Of a stretch of 64,000 bases of DNA, positions 1 to 12,203 are shown piece after piece (position 1 is the stretch's first letter; every line of letters starts with the position of its first letter). Location: the NCBI GenBank assembly GCA_022579005.1, contig MU401458.1, positions 186,001 to 250,000 of the forward strand, read 5' to 3'. The notes beneath the pieces were generated by a model. That model saw only the letters and a list, made by a program, of their open reading frames with translations, was not told where the DNA came from and searched no databases. Made by a program: the position numbers and the translations under genes. Source of the stretch: Poronia punctata (taxonomy: Eukaryota; Ascomycota; Sordariomycetes; Xylariales; Xylariaceae).

Positions 1-3000
1 CCTTATGGTCTTGGTGGCCGTATGCCGCACGCACGTATACAGGGTTACATTGCATCCACTATGGGCTTGCCCTGCTTTGCCCTGCTTTGCCCTATGGCGC
101 CTGGTGGTTGGGGAAATCAGAAAATGTTGTGATGAGTTTTGTTGGTACCGATAGATAATCTCGACATGACATTGGTAATTACAGGTTGACACGAGATAAG
201 GGGGGAATTCTTGCAAAATCTATAGCGCCAAATGTGAGCCTGTTGTTTCAGAGTTAAACATACAAGCAGGCTATGAAAGTTGGGCATGCGGTTATAGCGA
301 AAATCTGATATGGCGTCTCTTCTGTCCTATCAAACAAGGCAGGTAAGGGTTCATAGGTGAGAAGAGATATACGAGTACTCAAACGTACAAATGACGTGCA
401 TGATATGTCCAAGACATTGATTTACCATACCTTGGAACCCCAAGGTTTGGCATCGACCACAAATTGCAAGAACTGGGAAGGCATATACTAAAGGTGTGCA
501 TTGGTTGTGAGACATCAGAGCGGCACATATCGGCCAAGGCGGCGCCCTGTGAGCTTACGGGAGGCACCATTTGGTGATGCCGTCGGCCAAAAGGCTGGCA
601 GTTACATGTACTATCTATCTTGTGTAAGTATACATGAGCATACCAGACTTACTGTCTTCGAGTTCGTTACAAGTCAGACTTTAGTTTCATATTCAAGGAC
701 CCCTTCTTCAACAAAACGGTTAGCCCAATGGTCTTCCTCTACAATGATAGGTATGGTCAGCTCCCATCTCTACTTTGTACTTTATGAACACCCACGACCC
801 TCACAGTTGTACTCGATAATATCATTTGTCAATGCTCCCGGCCGAGACTTTTTCGTCATTTATGCGTATCACTTCCTGGGTACGTACGTTTTTGGTAAAT
901 TTTGCTGATCCCTTGACCGAAATGGAACCGTCCTCCGGACTAGAAAACATGGGGAAGCCGTGTGTATATGGATAACGTGGAGATACACACCTTGTACATA
1001 CGTGTATAGGTGGATGTCCATCATTAATATATTATTAGTAGGAAACTTGTAACGACAAACATCTTCGGTTACACGGCATCAGTACTTTTAAGGCTAAGAC
1101 TAGGTACGTTTCCAACGTACTTCATCATTAGCGGGCTATTGTACCAGAACTAAACGTCACAACCGTTTATCAAACCCACAAGTTTTTACCATTGCACCGT
1201 TGTCATCCGCTCCGCTTATGATCTACTTTTGACCTCACAAGCGGGTGATGGGCCAAATCCAACCCCAACAAGTAAACAATAACAGCAAGTCATGTTTGTT
1301 TGCGGTTTGAGGAGATCGGATTTAGATAGCAACGCCCGATTCAGTTGATAAACGGTGCGTGGAACCACGGCAGTTTGGCCATGTTGTGGAACAAGCAACG
1401 TATCTATCCTTGATACAGTCAGTTCCCCTTCTCGTCCATCGGTGTATCGGCATTGGGTGACGTTGGCCATTTGGGATGGCCTCAAGTTGGCATCAGTTCC
1501 AACGTTGCAACGACGTCTCAGAACTACTGAGTAAAGTTCGTTGGTATCAATCCAGAAAACAAATGCTGTGTACCTATGTGAGAGACAATACATAGTCGAA
1601 GTCAGGGTTGCCGAGTTCCCATCGTCCCCTCCACAAATGTTCATTCGGATTCTTACATGTGGACAGCCCCATTTATTACCTAATTGCTTGCTGTAGGTAG
1701 ACGAGACCCCATCAACCTAGACAACGTTGTCGCGAATACCGAGTCAAAATAAGAGCTTCGCCGCATAAAATCGTCCCAGATCAAAAGTTCGTTTTCCAAC
1801 AAACAATACCCATGTCGAACAGTATTGGATGTAGATACTGTACGTGTAGGTATGAGACGCTGTGAGAGGCAATCATGTGGTTGTTATGTATCGAAAATTC
1901 CATCATCACAACAAGAGACGAATTCGAATGACTGATTGGCTGATCTGGCAGGGAGTTCTTCGGCGATTTGGAGTCAAAACGAACACTTTCAGCTTAATGC
2001 GGGATTACACATCCTTCGACAACCCCCCACCAAGAGCCAAGGAGCACTATAATTCCACCACCACATGTACCTAGGCGCGTATTTCCTACGCCACTTTTGC
2101 CTGCTGTGACCCTTTCCGGGTGGTACTTCTTCCTGCTGCCGCTCTATCCCTTACGTGTGTTACTTTAGAGGCAGCCGATAAAGTCTTACAGGTCGGGCCA
2201 GATGATACTGGACACCGGCAATCTGAGACCGATCTCTGCTTTTTGAGCCGCCCCTCTCACGCGTTCGGGCTCGCCGTGAAATAGACATATTGGTTGAGAT
2301 TACCTGAGGGGTAGACTAGCAATAGACCTAAGCTTTGGATTGTCAAGCCGTGGTAGCTTGTTGTATAAACCGTGCAAGCTAGATTCGCGCTTAATTATTA
2401 CACGTACTAAAGAAACAGCTAATAATATGTGTTTGATAATATCTGCTTCATCTATCTTGTTCATTCTTCTGGGATCATAGAGAACCGACCTAGCTGATTG
2501 CTGCTAGGGTTTGGAAGAGGCGCTTTAAACAATTCAGGTGCGATCTTATTAACAATCATCAGCGACAACAATGCTGAAGTAGAATACCAACCCTGCCCGC
2601 CTTCCAAGATACCATAGTAAAACTTCTGCGCAGTGCGGATAGATAACCTAGATAATAAGCACTTATTTATTGTGCCTGCCTACTTCTACCTGGGATGTAC
2701 TTGTAGGCTAGGAAAAGTACCGCATGCGCCCTCTACATGTAACTACATGTAACCTACTAAAGTGCCCGCTAACCTACTCGTAGCTCCTGCGTTGGTGGTT
2801 AGACTGCTTTTGTACTGCAACAAGTCTTTGACCTCTACTGGAGGGTTGTCCGAGCTTGAATGCTTGGCCATGAATCCATGATGACCCCCCACCAGCACTT
2901 ATCCCGCATCCCTGAGGCCATGTTATCACACCTGCGGGATTCACTTACTGTAGGTATACATGTATATACGTAGACGGTAGGTAGATGGTCCCGCAATACA

Positions 3001-3928
3001 TAGAGCACATCCATGTCAGACCCAAGCAGGTACCTCTGTACCACTTCCACTGACTGGGGTTACAGCACAGCTCGTTGGACGATGGGTACATTCCTGGAAG
3101 GAAAGTACCTATCTGCATGCAGCCAGTACTTAGTGGAGTTATTCCCAGAACATTTGCTATCACCTCTGTTCTTGTCTTCTCCCAAGACAACAAAGGAGAC
3201 AAAACCAACCACCACGACAACTGCAGACATTTACGTTGTTGTAAATTCAAATTCTATGTATCCATAGCCCTCGAGGATATAGTGTAATCATTACACACCG
3301 AGATCTGGCGAGGAAGCTGTTTTTACTCAAATACTTTTCTGTCTACAGGTAGAGGAGCGCCTTCGGTTAGGCCTTTGAAAGGATTCCCACGCTTAGGACG
3401 TCTTTTTGCCAGCGGCAGCATTCCCACCCAGGCCAGGATTGCCGCATGCAACCTTCCAGTGCGCTTGTGTTGGTAACACGACAGCTTAGCAGCTATTGTT
3501 ATCTTTGCTTCTTCTTATTTTCGAAGCACGGCAATCAATTCTTTCACCTTCCCAGCGTTGCCCGGTTTTAGCGTCCTTATCTGTCGCAATCCTCTCACCC
3601 CTCATATTTTCGCGAGCCTGCCAGCCTAGAAGGGCCCAACTTGACGAGAGACGTATCCGAGTCCTACCGATCGCAGTAGTCGCCCTCGGGCTGTATGGGT
3701 CGTTGGTGTTATTGTTATTGGCGTTATCCGAATCAAACGATCCAGCCGGCCCAGCTTGTCGAGGACTATACAAAGGGGCGGCGCAGCATTTTAGACTTGC
3801 CAAGAATCTTACCCATCTTGGCCGATAAAGAGTACTTTGCGCTCGACACGCGATTAGAACCACCGATTTTTCCTACCTATACATCGCCTTCGTAGACCGG
3901 GCTGCGGAATTTGGCCAACCTTGCTGTC
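1..3928. other. Intergenic region, no gene recognised
   Basis: Both strands were read in six frames. Only short open frames without recognisable domains were found; the longest is about 140 codons on the minus strand around 1216-1644, and it has no convincing gene structure. The stretch from about 3480 to 3928 is pyrimidine-rich and probably forms the promoter and 5' leader of the gene that starts at 3929. A TACTCGTA octamer is present at 2775-2782 and a TACGAGTA octamer at 370-377. Confidence 0.5.
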
Positions 3929-4987
3929 ATGTATGGGCCGGAGTACACTGCGGGACGGCGGTCTCTCGAACCAGCCCTGCAATATTCCTATTCGAGGACG
4001 CCGACAACTTCATCGGGCCCATACGCAGCCCAACAATACCAACAACAACAATACCCACCGCAAAACGCCGGTCCTATGCCCACCCACTTACAACAGCCCC
4101 AAGCATCTATGGGCCACGCTCGACGGTCGCCTTCGGTTAATACATTTAGCACGACTTCCAGCCACCCGCCACCCGCTGCCTTTCGAACCTCGCCCACCAA
4201 CGATATTCGTCGGAGTACGTCTTCGAGATCCACCACCAATCAACAGACTAGCTACGTTGCTTTTCTTCGTAAACAGAAGGCTACGGTATGGTGTGATCGG
4301 GCACAACCTGAGGATCAACGCCTGCTTGCCCAGCAACGTGCCGCTAAACAGAGAGCCGCTCTGGAGGTCAATGCCCGCTCTTCTATGCAAACGCGCAGCA
4401 CTTCGGGCATCAGTGGTCCTGGCAAGGTGGTGACAAAATTCCGGCATCACGGAAAGCCCGGCGTTGTCGGGTACACGCCCGAGAACAATTATGTCGGTGT
4501 CGGTGGCGTACCGCTGCGGTTAAGCGCGACAGAGGTGGAGGGCGAAGACAGCGAGGATGATGATACTTCGTCAAGGCGGCTGCACCACCGCCGGACGGGG
4601 AGTAGCGGTCGCAGTAGCACGGCTAGTGGCCGGCGCGGTATGCAATACCGGACTTCGGGTAGCATCGGCCAAGGTAGTAAACGCTGGAGTCCGAACGACA
4701 CTCCCGACCGCGGCAGTATGATGGACGAACCTGAATACAGGCCCGGTGACGATCGACTCGAGCGCGCGCAGAGCACGCACAGCGGTAGCAGCGCCGAGCG
4801 GGCAGATGCCTTACCCGAGCTGGGTACATCCGGTGCCGCTAAGCTCGCAAGCAATAGCAAGCTGAATGCGGCCCTCACAAGAGAGAAAAGCGTGAAGAAT
4901 CCGGAAGAGCTGAGGAGAAGAGGTAGTGTCGACGAAAGGACTATGACTCTTACCTCTGGACGACTTTTCATCGCGAACCCAGACTAA
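3929..4987 (+). CDS. Conserved low-complexity fungal protein, function unknown
   Basis: This is an intron-free frame of 352 residues from the ATG at 3929; the frame is open slightly further upstream but only through non-ATG codons. The N-terminal third is rich in Gln, Pro, Ser and Tyr. A compact more ordered segment follows at about residues 105-150 (around SYVAFLRKQKATVWCDRAQ), which looks like the conserved part. After that come a glycine-rich stretch (about 170-200), an acidic cluster (EGEDSEDDD) and a Ser/Arg-rich C-terminal half with many basic patches that resemble phosphorylation sites. No catalytic domain, signal peptide or membrane segment is visible. I do not recognise a named family. 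The composition suggests an intrinsically disordered regulatory or scaffold protein, which is inference. An (ACACGC)n run follows the stop codon. Confidence 0.75.
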   Translation: MYGPEYTAGRRSLEPALQYSYSRTPTTSSGPYAAQQYQQQQYPPQNAGPMPTHLQQPQASMGHARRSPSVNTFSTTSSHPPPAAFRTSPTNDIRRSTSSRSTTNQQTSYVAFLRKQKATVWCDRAQPEDQRLLAQQRAAKQRAALEVNARSSMQTRSTSGISGPGKVVTKFRHHGKPGVVGYTPENNYVGVGGVPLRLSATEVEGEDSEDDDTSSRRLHHRRTGSSGRSSTASGRRGMQYRTSGSIGQGSKRWSPNDTPDRGSMMDEPEYRPGDDRLERAQSTHSGSSAERADALPELGTSGAAKLASNSKLNAALTREKSVKNPEELRRRGSVDERTMTLTSGRLFIANPD

Positions 4988-7584
4988 AACGAAACCGCAC
5001 ACGCACACGCACACGCACCCGGCGCGGCTCTCGATAGCGAACGAATTAATGTTAATTGCCTTGATGTTACCTGCCGATTTAAGACGCCATCCCTACCCTA
5101 CATGAGCCCGATATCTTGCATTTGTCACGAAAATCAAAGTGACGCCGTCTGCTCTCTTATCTGAGTTGAGCAATGGCTTGATATACCTACTCTAGGTCTC
5201 TCGCTCCTCCTTTTCTTATCTCTTTAGTTTTATCCCCCCCTTTGGGGACTGGGTCGGTCGAGGAAAACAAAATGAAGACAAAGGCACATTAGCCAACGCC
5301 ATACGGTCGTTAATCAACGTCACTCGCTTCCATTTTTCCCTTTTTGTTTTCCTATTAGCGCGTTTGCATTGCATTACCAAAACAAATACCCTCACTGCGG
5401 TTTCTACTTTACGACTTCTCCTTTTTACTAGATCGGAGCATAAGTGTATTCTGAACGGATTGAAAAAAAAACCGGCACATACGAGCTACTAAAACTTAAT
5501 GTGTATGTCTTCTACGGAATGATTAGAACGACGGTAGATAAGGACAGACCCCTCATGGCCAGGGGATGATACCAAGGGAGTTTCCCGGTTGTGAGTTTGC
5601 TCAGCTGAAAATACAGCTTTCTCAATCCAAATAATATGCTTTTCTGGATATCTTGCCTAGGCTTTATGGGCTCGTCTTGACCAAAGTCGGTGTCGTAGCT
5701 GTGATTGTTCTTGTGAAGTTAAGTATCTGTCGCTTCATCTCGTGCTCTATTACTATACGTGGATGATAATATCTACTATGCGCATATTACATAAAGACCT
5801 CTTACAATGTCCTAACTCCCCGGTCTAGAACCAAGTCTCCTGCACGTCGAGCATGACATTAAATTTTATACTTTTCTAAAGGTATGTCGAAACGCGCGTA
5901 GAATGCAGTAACCTACCGAGGTAAAGCCTACGTGGGGTTGCCGTCTAGACCATGACCATGACCATGTCAATGTAAGCATTTCAAAGTTTCAAAAGGCATG
6001 GGCAACGTGGGCATCACACTCCTGTCCAGACATATATTTACTGTGTTGGAAGTTGTTTATAGGCCAAACCAGGCTTCCCGTTTCCTTGTATGTATGAACC
6101 TTATACCCATGTTTTTCCCCCTTCTCCTCGGGCCGTCAGGGAAGGGAAGGGAAGGAAGGAAGGAAGGGAGGAAGGGGGGATATATACGAGTAAAAATGGG
6201 CATGGATATGGGCATCTTTTTGTGATAAAAATTTAATTCCACGGCATGTCGTATGTGTATATAGTGGTGTATGTGTATATATATATGTGTAACCCATAGG
6301 GTGAGGATTTGAAATTTGAAATTTGAAATCACGGGGATATGGTTGTTTGGATGTCGGGATGTATACTGTTTGGAGTTTTTCTTTTTTTCTTTTTGCAGGC
6401 ACTGATACTGGTATACTTGTAACATATCCTAGTCCCGGATTCCCGGTGCATAAGTTCCTGAAGTAAGTAAGTAGGTTAAGTAGGTGAACGTTGAAAGATA
6501 CATACCTACTCCCCCTTTTATTCTCATCCCCCTTGGTAATAAGAGGCGGGTTTTAAAGCTCTACTTATATAGATAGGTGATAGGTAAGATGTACCTACCT
6601 ACCTACCTGCTGAATCCGGGACATTGTATATATTAGGTAGTAGAGAATATTTCTCGGCTTTTGTAATTATACAAGTTGTCTTTTTGAATGTTGTCGGCTT
6701 ATACAGACGCAATTATCTATACTAGGTACTTACGACTCCGAGTACACCCTGGTAACAGGTTTAAGTTGCAAATACCTATTTAACCTAGGATATCGTAGTA
6801 AGAATTAGGACGTATAAAAACAAGGATAAATTACGTGCTGTGCGTACAAGACTAAGAATATAAATTCGTTGACTTGTCGCTTACAATATTTCCCATGTCC
6901 TTGTGTGTATATATATACTATAAATATGTCTGCCGGTCAACTGTTATGTTATGAGAGATAGGAAAAATCCGTATTTAGCGGGACGCCGCATGAAAATGTG
7001 GCTGAGGCCCTCCTCGGTTGATATCGGAAGTTGTTTTTACCGAATCCCGTAGTCTAGTTCCGGCCGGAAGAGGATTTCTCCCGGACTATCGGGCGTTGGT
7101 TGCGGGGGCCGGAGCTATTGGGTACGTCAAGGCCGGGCGGTTGTTTACGAGTACACGTCGTCCGGGATTTTAACTGTATTTTAATTTAGGTGTCTGCGGT
7201 TTAATACACTGTTGTGTTATGTATTTCTGAGATAGGGGGACAAATATTATACGGGTTCTTGAATCGTCTGATATCTCACATGACGGGCGGTCAAACGTTG
7301 AACTGTGGTGTACAAGAACGAATATAATTTTTATATTTATAAATCGGGTGTTGGTTCGTGATCATGGGTTCATGTCCGGAGGAGATGCCCCGAAGGGTAT
7401 ACACTGGGAACTTTGCCGGAAGAACGTCTCGAATCTTTTAATCTCAGAAGCTGGGCCCATTCGACTCTACCAAAAATATCTAGTGACGCTATGATCCTAT
7501 TTCAACCTGAAAAGGTCTGACAGATCGTTATTCCCCGCAATGGTCGTCTTCTGTTTTATTTGCCCATTCGGATAGTCGTCAAAC
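4988..7584. other. Intergenic region with simple repeats
   Basis: There is no gene with recognisable features. The region holds the 3' flanks of two converging genes (the plus-strand gene ending at 4987 and the minus-strand gene ending at 7585). It contains purine-rich GGAAG repeats near 6135-6178, TA/TG-rich DNA near 6250-6290, a (TACC)n run at 6592-6608 and TACGAGTA octamers at 6185 and 7146. Confidence 0.5.
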
Positions 7585-10423
7585 CTAACCACGGGGGTGA
7601 GGACGACTTTGGATTTCCCGGACAACCTCCCTAGTTCTTGCGTTATCAACAAAGCTCAGTCCAATCAATTCTACGACCTCATCAACGGTAAAGTAGAGGC
7701 TTAGATCACTCTCCATCCAAAGGAACTTGACATCTTGGAGATTGCTTTGCAGTACTTCGCTTAGATATTTCAGTCGCAGCCAGTTAGAGGCGTACTCTGC
7801 CGTGGCGGGTATCGTGTCCTTTGATGCGCCTGGAGGGAGGAATAGATCGTCTAGCTCTGTGACGTGGGCGATGAGGTTGGCAATATTGTAAGCATCGTCC
7901 TGGCCGATACCGGCAAGATCCATCACATCGGCGATAAGCTTTGACGCAATCGTGTCTACCAAGGAGCCCACTGCCTGACTCCAGGCCGATTTGGCTAATA
8001 CTTTGGACCAAGATGAAGCGATCGAGCGGACGTGAGTCGTAGCGTTGTCTACTTGAGATTGTAGTTCGGAAGATCCCAATCCGTCCTGCTGAAGGAGATT
8101 CTGAGAGCCCCCAAGCAGGTCCCGCAAAATCGTTCGGTGAGTGGCCATCTCTGTCGCGTAAGCACGGGCGGCAAACGACTGCAGCGCTTTAATATCGTTG
8201 TCCAACCGGAGCATTGATATCGCTCGTGGGGCCAAGTCTTCCCTCGTCTTCCAGTTGCTGGCAATGTCAGATAGCCGCTCTGAAAGATATGTGACATCGT
8301 TGTATAGAAACCTATACGGCGTTAGTACTGCCGGGAAACACGAGGCTGTAGTAGAGACTTACATGTTGCCGTTAGGGTCTGGTGAATAATAATGTGGTGA
8401 TACCGCTCGGAACATGGCTAAGACCAGTGTCGGAAGAGAGAACAACCCGGGAGCAGCAGGGGCCATTGGGTTGCCATTACTTCTACAAAAAACGTTAATA
8501 TCAAGGGACCTAATGCAGCTGATTGCCGAGAAAACATACCCGACTAATGTGGCACCATCCTCGAGTATAGACGTGATGAGGGCCAGGACGGGTTCAGGCA
8601 TCGAGGAGATGTTATATGTCTCCCTCAGGGTCAACTCGTGTGTCGAGCCAGATGGCTGCACCTCCTTATTCGCGACTGCGGCGTCTTCAACTGTGTCTGC
8701 AACAATATCGTCGTCTCCCCAGCCCCAGGCATCTGCGACATCTGCCTCGTCTAATGGGTCGTCCACTGTTACCCCTTTCTTGGCCTCCGTAGCACCAGCA
8801 GTCTTGGTCTCGGTCGGATCATCGTCGCCCCAGCCCCAGGCATCGGCACCATCGTCCTCGTCTTCACCCTTGGTTTTTGGTTTCTGTTCATCTTGCCACG
8901 CCGAGTCCCATCCATCACCTGCCGCTGCGTTGGCACCGTTCTGTGCAAACTTCTGCCCCTCTTCCTGGGATATCGTCTGGGTTTCGACCCGCTCAATCTC
9001 CCTTGGAGCACCCAGTCCTTGCGAAAGTCTGGTCCGTATGTAGTCCAAGGCTGTTTCTCTGCACTTAGAAAGCCAAACTCGTGGTACGTTTTGCGCCCAT
9101 TCTTGGAGATCCCCAAACCCTGAATATTTGAGTTTGGCGAGGTGATCGCAAAATGCCCTAGTCGCATCTTTGACGACCTGAAATCCGTCTATGTCCGACA
9201 GTGACGCAGGGACGGCGGGTTCCAGCCAGTCCGTGATGATACGTGACACTAGAACAGGCATCATCACATTGGACAGCGAATATATCAGCTCTTCTGGTAA
9301 ACGCCCTGCGAGGTAGTTGAGAACGGTTCCCAAGTCCTGGAAAAGTTGTGGCACTGTCCGGTCCGCTTCTCCCTTTAGCACCAAAGCTGACTGTAGAGTG
9401 TTAGCGCAACCTTCGCGGGGACAGAAGTCGACTAGCTTACATCTATCACTTGAATGGCAGGCAGATGTTCATTCGCAGCATTCGTCCTCGGAAGAATCAA
9501 GACTTGATCTAGTTCGTTCCATAGCACCGCCATCCGTTGGTCAACCTCCTTGTAAGCCTTGAGGCCAATCACGGCATCTGCAAGCGTCATTTGCTCATCT
9601 ACATGGTGTTAGCGGTGCCTATGAGAAGTCGCAGCAGTACAATAGTTATCTCACCTTGGCGTGAGTCGAACACGGCCACTTGCCCGGCCGAGGCATTTAC
9701 TTGCACAAGTGAGCTCCAAACGTGGTCAAAGACATCGTGCACCGCAGACTTGAGCTCAAATGCCCGGATATCTAGCAGTCTCATGACGCGACATGATTTA
9801 CTGACGGGGATACGGTCAAGGGCGGTCCAAGACTCTGGGCAGCCTGTTAGCGAGTCATACGTATCGTCTTTTAGAATCTCGAGGGTTCACCTTCTAGTAG
9901 ATGTAGTGATTGTAATATTCGTCGTTCGTCCCGCGCCAACTCGACCTGGTCAAGTAGATGGCTCACTTGTTTTATGCTATTCAGCGCATGGTATAATTGT
10001 TCGGTGTATGCCGTTTCGCGCCGGAGGAACTCGACTCTCTCTTCGGCTTCGCCGATGGTTTTCCCTGATACGTCTGGGGCTTCCGACCTTCGCACAATCT
10101 CGTTGGCCCAGCTTCGCGTTCGGTTGATGTCATGTTCGAGTGACTTGGCATTTGCGATCCATTGGCTTACATCCGATTCGGTTTCCTCGTTGATCTTTTG
10201 GATATCGGCCTGGACAAGAAAGTCAGCTCCGACCTAAATACAAGCTAAAGCTCCTGAATAGGCGTACCTCGAGAGATGATTTGGCCGCGGCTAATGACTC
10301 GAGAGCTGGGGCGAGAGTGCCGACGGTGAGGCGTGTTGAAGAAACGTCTTCCTCGGGGAATACGCCATGCAAAGAGAACTCGACCAACGCATGGCCAATT
10401 CGACCAGCTTCAGCGCTTTCCAT
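7585..10423 (-). CDS. Dsl1/ZW10-family vesicle tethering protein
   Basis: The gene is predicted to have seven exons: 10423-10268, 10209-9891, 9843-9655, 9598-9441, 9390-8540, 8482-8363 and 8311-7585. All junctions are GT-AG and keep the frame, giving 839 residues. The N-terminal half is helical with heptad-like stretches, as in ZW10/Dsl1. The central part is acidic and carries two copies of DAWGWGDDD (about residues 457-465 and 494-502) plus a GWDSAW segment. The C-terminal third is a helical tether domain. In yeast, Dsl1 sits on the ER, receives COPI vesicles returning from the Golgi, and binds coatomer through an acidic loop with tryptophans; the repeated motif here fits that role. Animal ZW10 also acts at kinetochores. 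I assign the family with good confidence; exact exon edges are inferred by eye. It is divergent from the M16 peptidase gene. Confidence 0.85.
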
Positions 10424-12203
10424 CTTGCTCGCGGTTGTAGCAGAAAGGCGGCGTGCACAGCTAGCTTGTACACATATCACTAGGTATTTATAGGCATGGG
10501 GGCCCAGCAGACGTCAACGCAGTGTGGGATAGGGGAGCTGCCCAGTAAAGTGTATTCAGTATTGGAAACAATTCGAGTCGGTCAAGTTATTTCCAGTTTT
10601 TGTTATGTTCAATGTTTGGGCCATTGAGTGACTATCGCAGGAATCTTGTTTGGTTTATGCTGCTGTTTACGGGATGGATTGCGCATGGCTCTATGTCAAC
10701 GGTCATGGGTGATCATGATGGCTTCATGGTAGCTAGCTACCTGGGTACCTAACAACATGTTAGGACATGTCATCACGAACTGCGGCTGAAGCTCGGGTCA
10801 TTTTCCAAGGCCCGGTACCAAGGTACTGTGTACGTACCTACCACTACGAGTACAGCCACAGGAGATGGCCGCGCTTAGTCGCTTGTCGTTTAAGCTTCCT
10901 TAAGCGCTGTCCAATCACCTGCTTTCTTCAGCTCAACAAGCACTGAACAAGGCTCCATTGTGAAGTAGTTTTGTGAGTTCCACCTACATCAGGTTAGCTC
11001 AAGCTTTGCGGCGGGGTACGAGGTCCTGCTTTCGGCATATACACGTAGCTATATCACTATGCAGATATTGAAGTTTCCCGCGGGGTTGCAGCTTCAATCT
11101 AGTCTCCATACGTCGTCCCTGAAGATCTAGGAAATACCCTGAAGAAGGTTGGACATTGCTTGTGACTTTATCAATATTTGTGTTCGGTTGTTTCATCAGA
11201 GGAACTTTCCAAGGCCTGATTACCATACAGCTGTTGATTTCGAATTCCTTGGACCGTCTTTGCTGAAGTGAAGATTAAGCTTGGCATAGCCACCGAGTCT
11301 GGGACATAAGGACCGCCACATCGCCCTCCCTTCCGTCTATTGTTCGACCGACCTTACACGTCGCTCCCCATGTCATAACTGCTTCATACCTGACTCAGTC
11401 ACGTCGTGTCCCCAGATTCTCCGTTTTAGTTGCTCTCACTTCCAGGTCTGGCTAAAGTGTTGATATCGATCCGGCCTTTGGCCCTTGGGTTCCGATTTTC
11501 ACCTTGGTCTCATTGGTCCTCAATCGAGCCACTGCATCGTCAGCTTAGGTATGTCAGCCTTTCGGGCCCCGGCCACGACGGGAAACCACTCGTGTTCCTT
11601 CACTTTCCCCGGTACCCCAGATCTGCCCCTTGGATTGCACCCCGCCACATTGCTGCAGGTGCTCTGGCGATTGATAGGTCATCGATTCAGGTGTTGGAGA
11701 CGGCGCATTCATCTGTCCCCTGTGTCCCTTCCCCCAATGACGTGATATAGGGTCGACATCCCTTAGACTGTCTCTATATCTTCCCTTCATCATGTTCGGC
11801 GTGTGGTCGACGCGGACGGGAATACTGGCGTGTTTTACAGCCACTGTCGCCATATTGTATTCGTATCTGAACAACAACCCAGGGTATGCCTCTTACTCAT
11901 CTACCCCGGTGAGAGTCGAGACACGTACTGAACGAGGCCTTCATCATACGCCAGGATCCCCAGTAGCTTGTTTAGTTGTGCTACCTTGATTCTCACGTCG
12001 CCGCGCAAGTGCCAGCCATAGTTTGAAACCCGAACTCACAGAGCACTATTCCCATTCCGATATTGTCGGGTTTGTCAGGCCCCTGGTTGTATAATAAGTT
12101 CAAGTGCATTTAATGGCACGGCACCGTCTTCCATTCGAGGGTATGAGCGTGCAGCTAATCATCTAGTAGACTTGGTCAATACTCACGTACCCTTTTTCAT
12201 ACG
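10424..12203. promoter_or_regulatory. Divergent intergenic region between Dsl1/ZW10 and M16 peptidase genes
   Basis: This 1.8-kb stretch separates two divergently transcribed genes and must hold both promoters and leaders. It is pyrimidine-rich on the plus strand from about 11310 to 11780, typical of fungal 5' leaders. A small open frame starts at ATG 11791 and encodes 65 residues with one hydrophobic helix (ILACFTATVAILYSYL). It could be a microprotein or an upstream open frame of the peptidase transcript, but I cannot tell which. A TACGAGTA octamer lies at 10845. Confidence 0.4.

Noticed and set aside
1216..1644. 142-codon minus-strand frame
   Set aside because: No domain, signal peptide or supporting splice or promoter context; composition does not look coding.
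4489..4971. 160-codon minus-strand frame opposite the low-complexity protein
   Set aside because: Ser/Leu-rich antisense shadow without features.
8414..9043. 209-codon plus-strand frame inside the Dsl1/ZW10 gene
   Set aside because: Antisense shadow of the acidic, repetitive exon 5.
11791..11988. 65-codon frame with one hydrophobic helix upstream of the M16 gene
   Set aside because: Plausible as a microprotein or upstream frame, but there is no family match or splice support; noted only within the intergenic entry.
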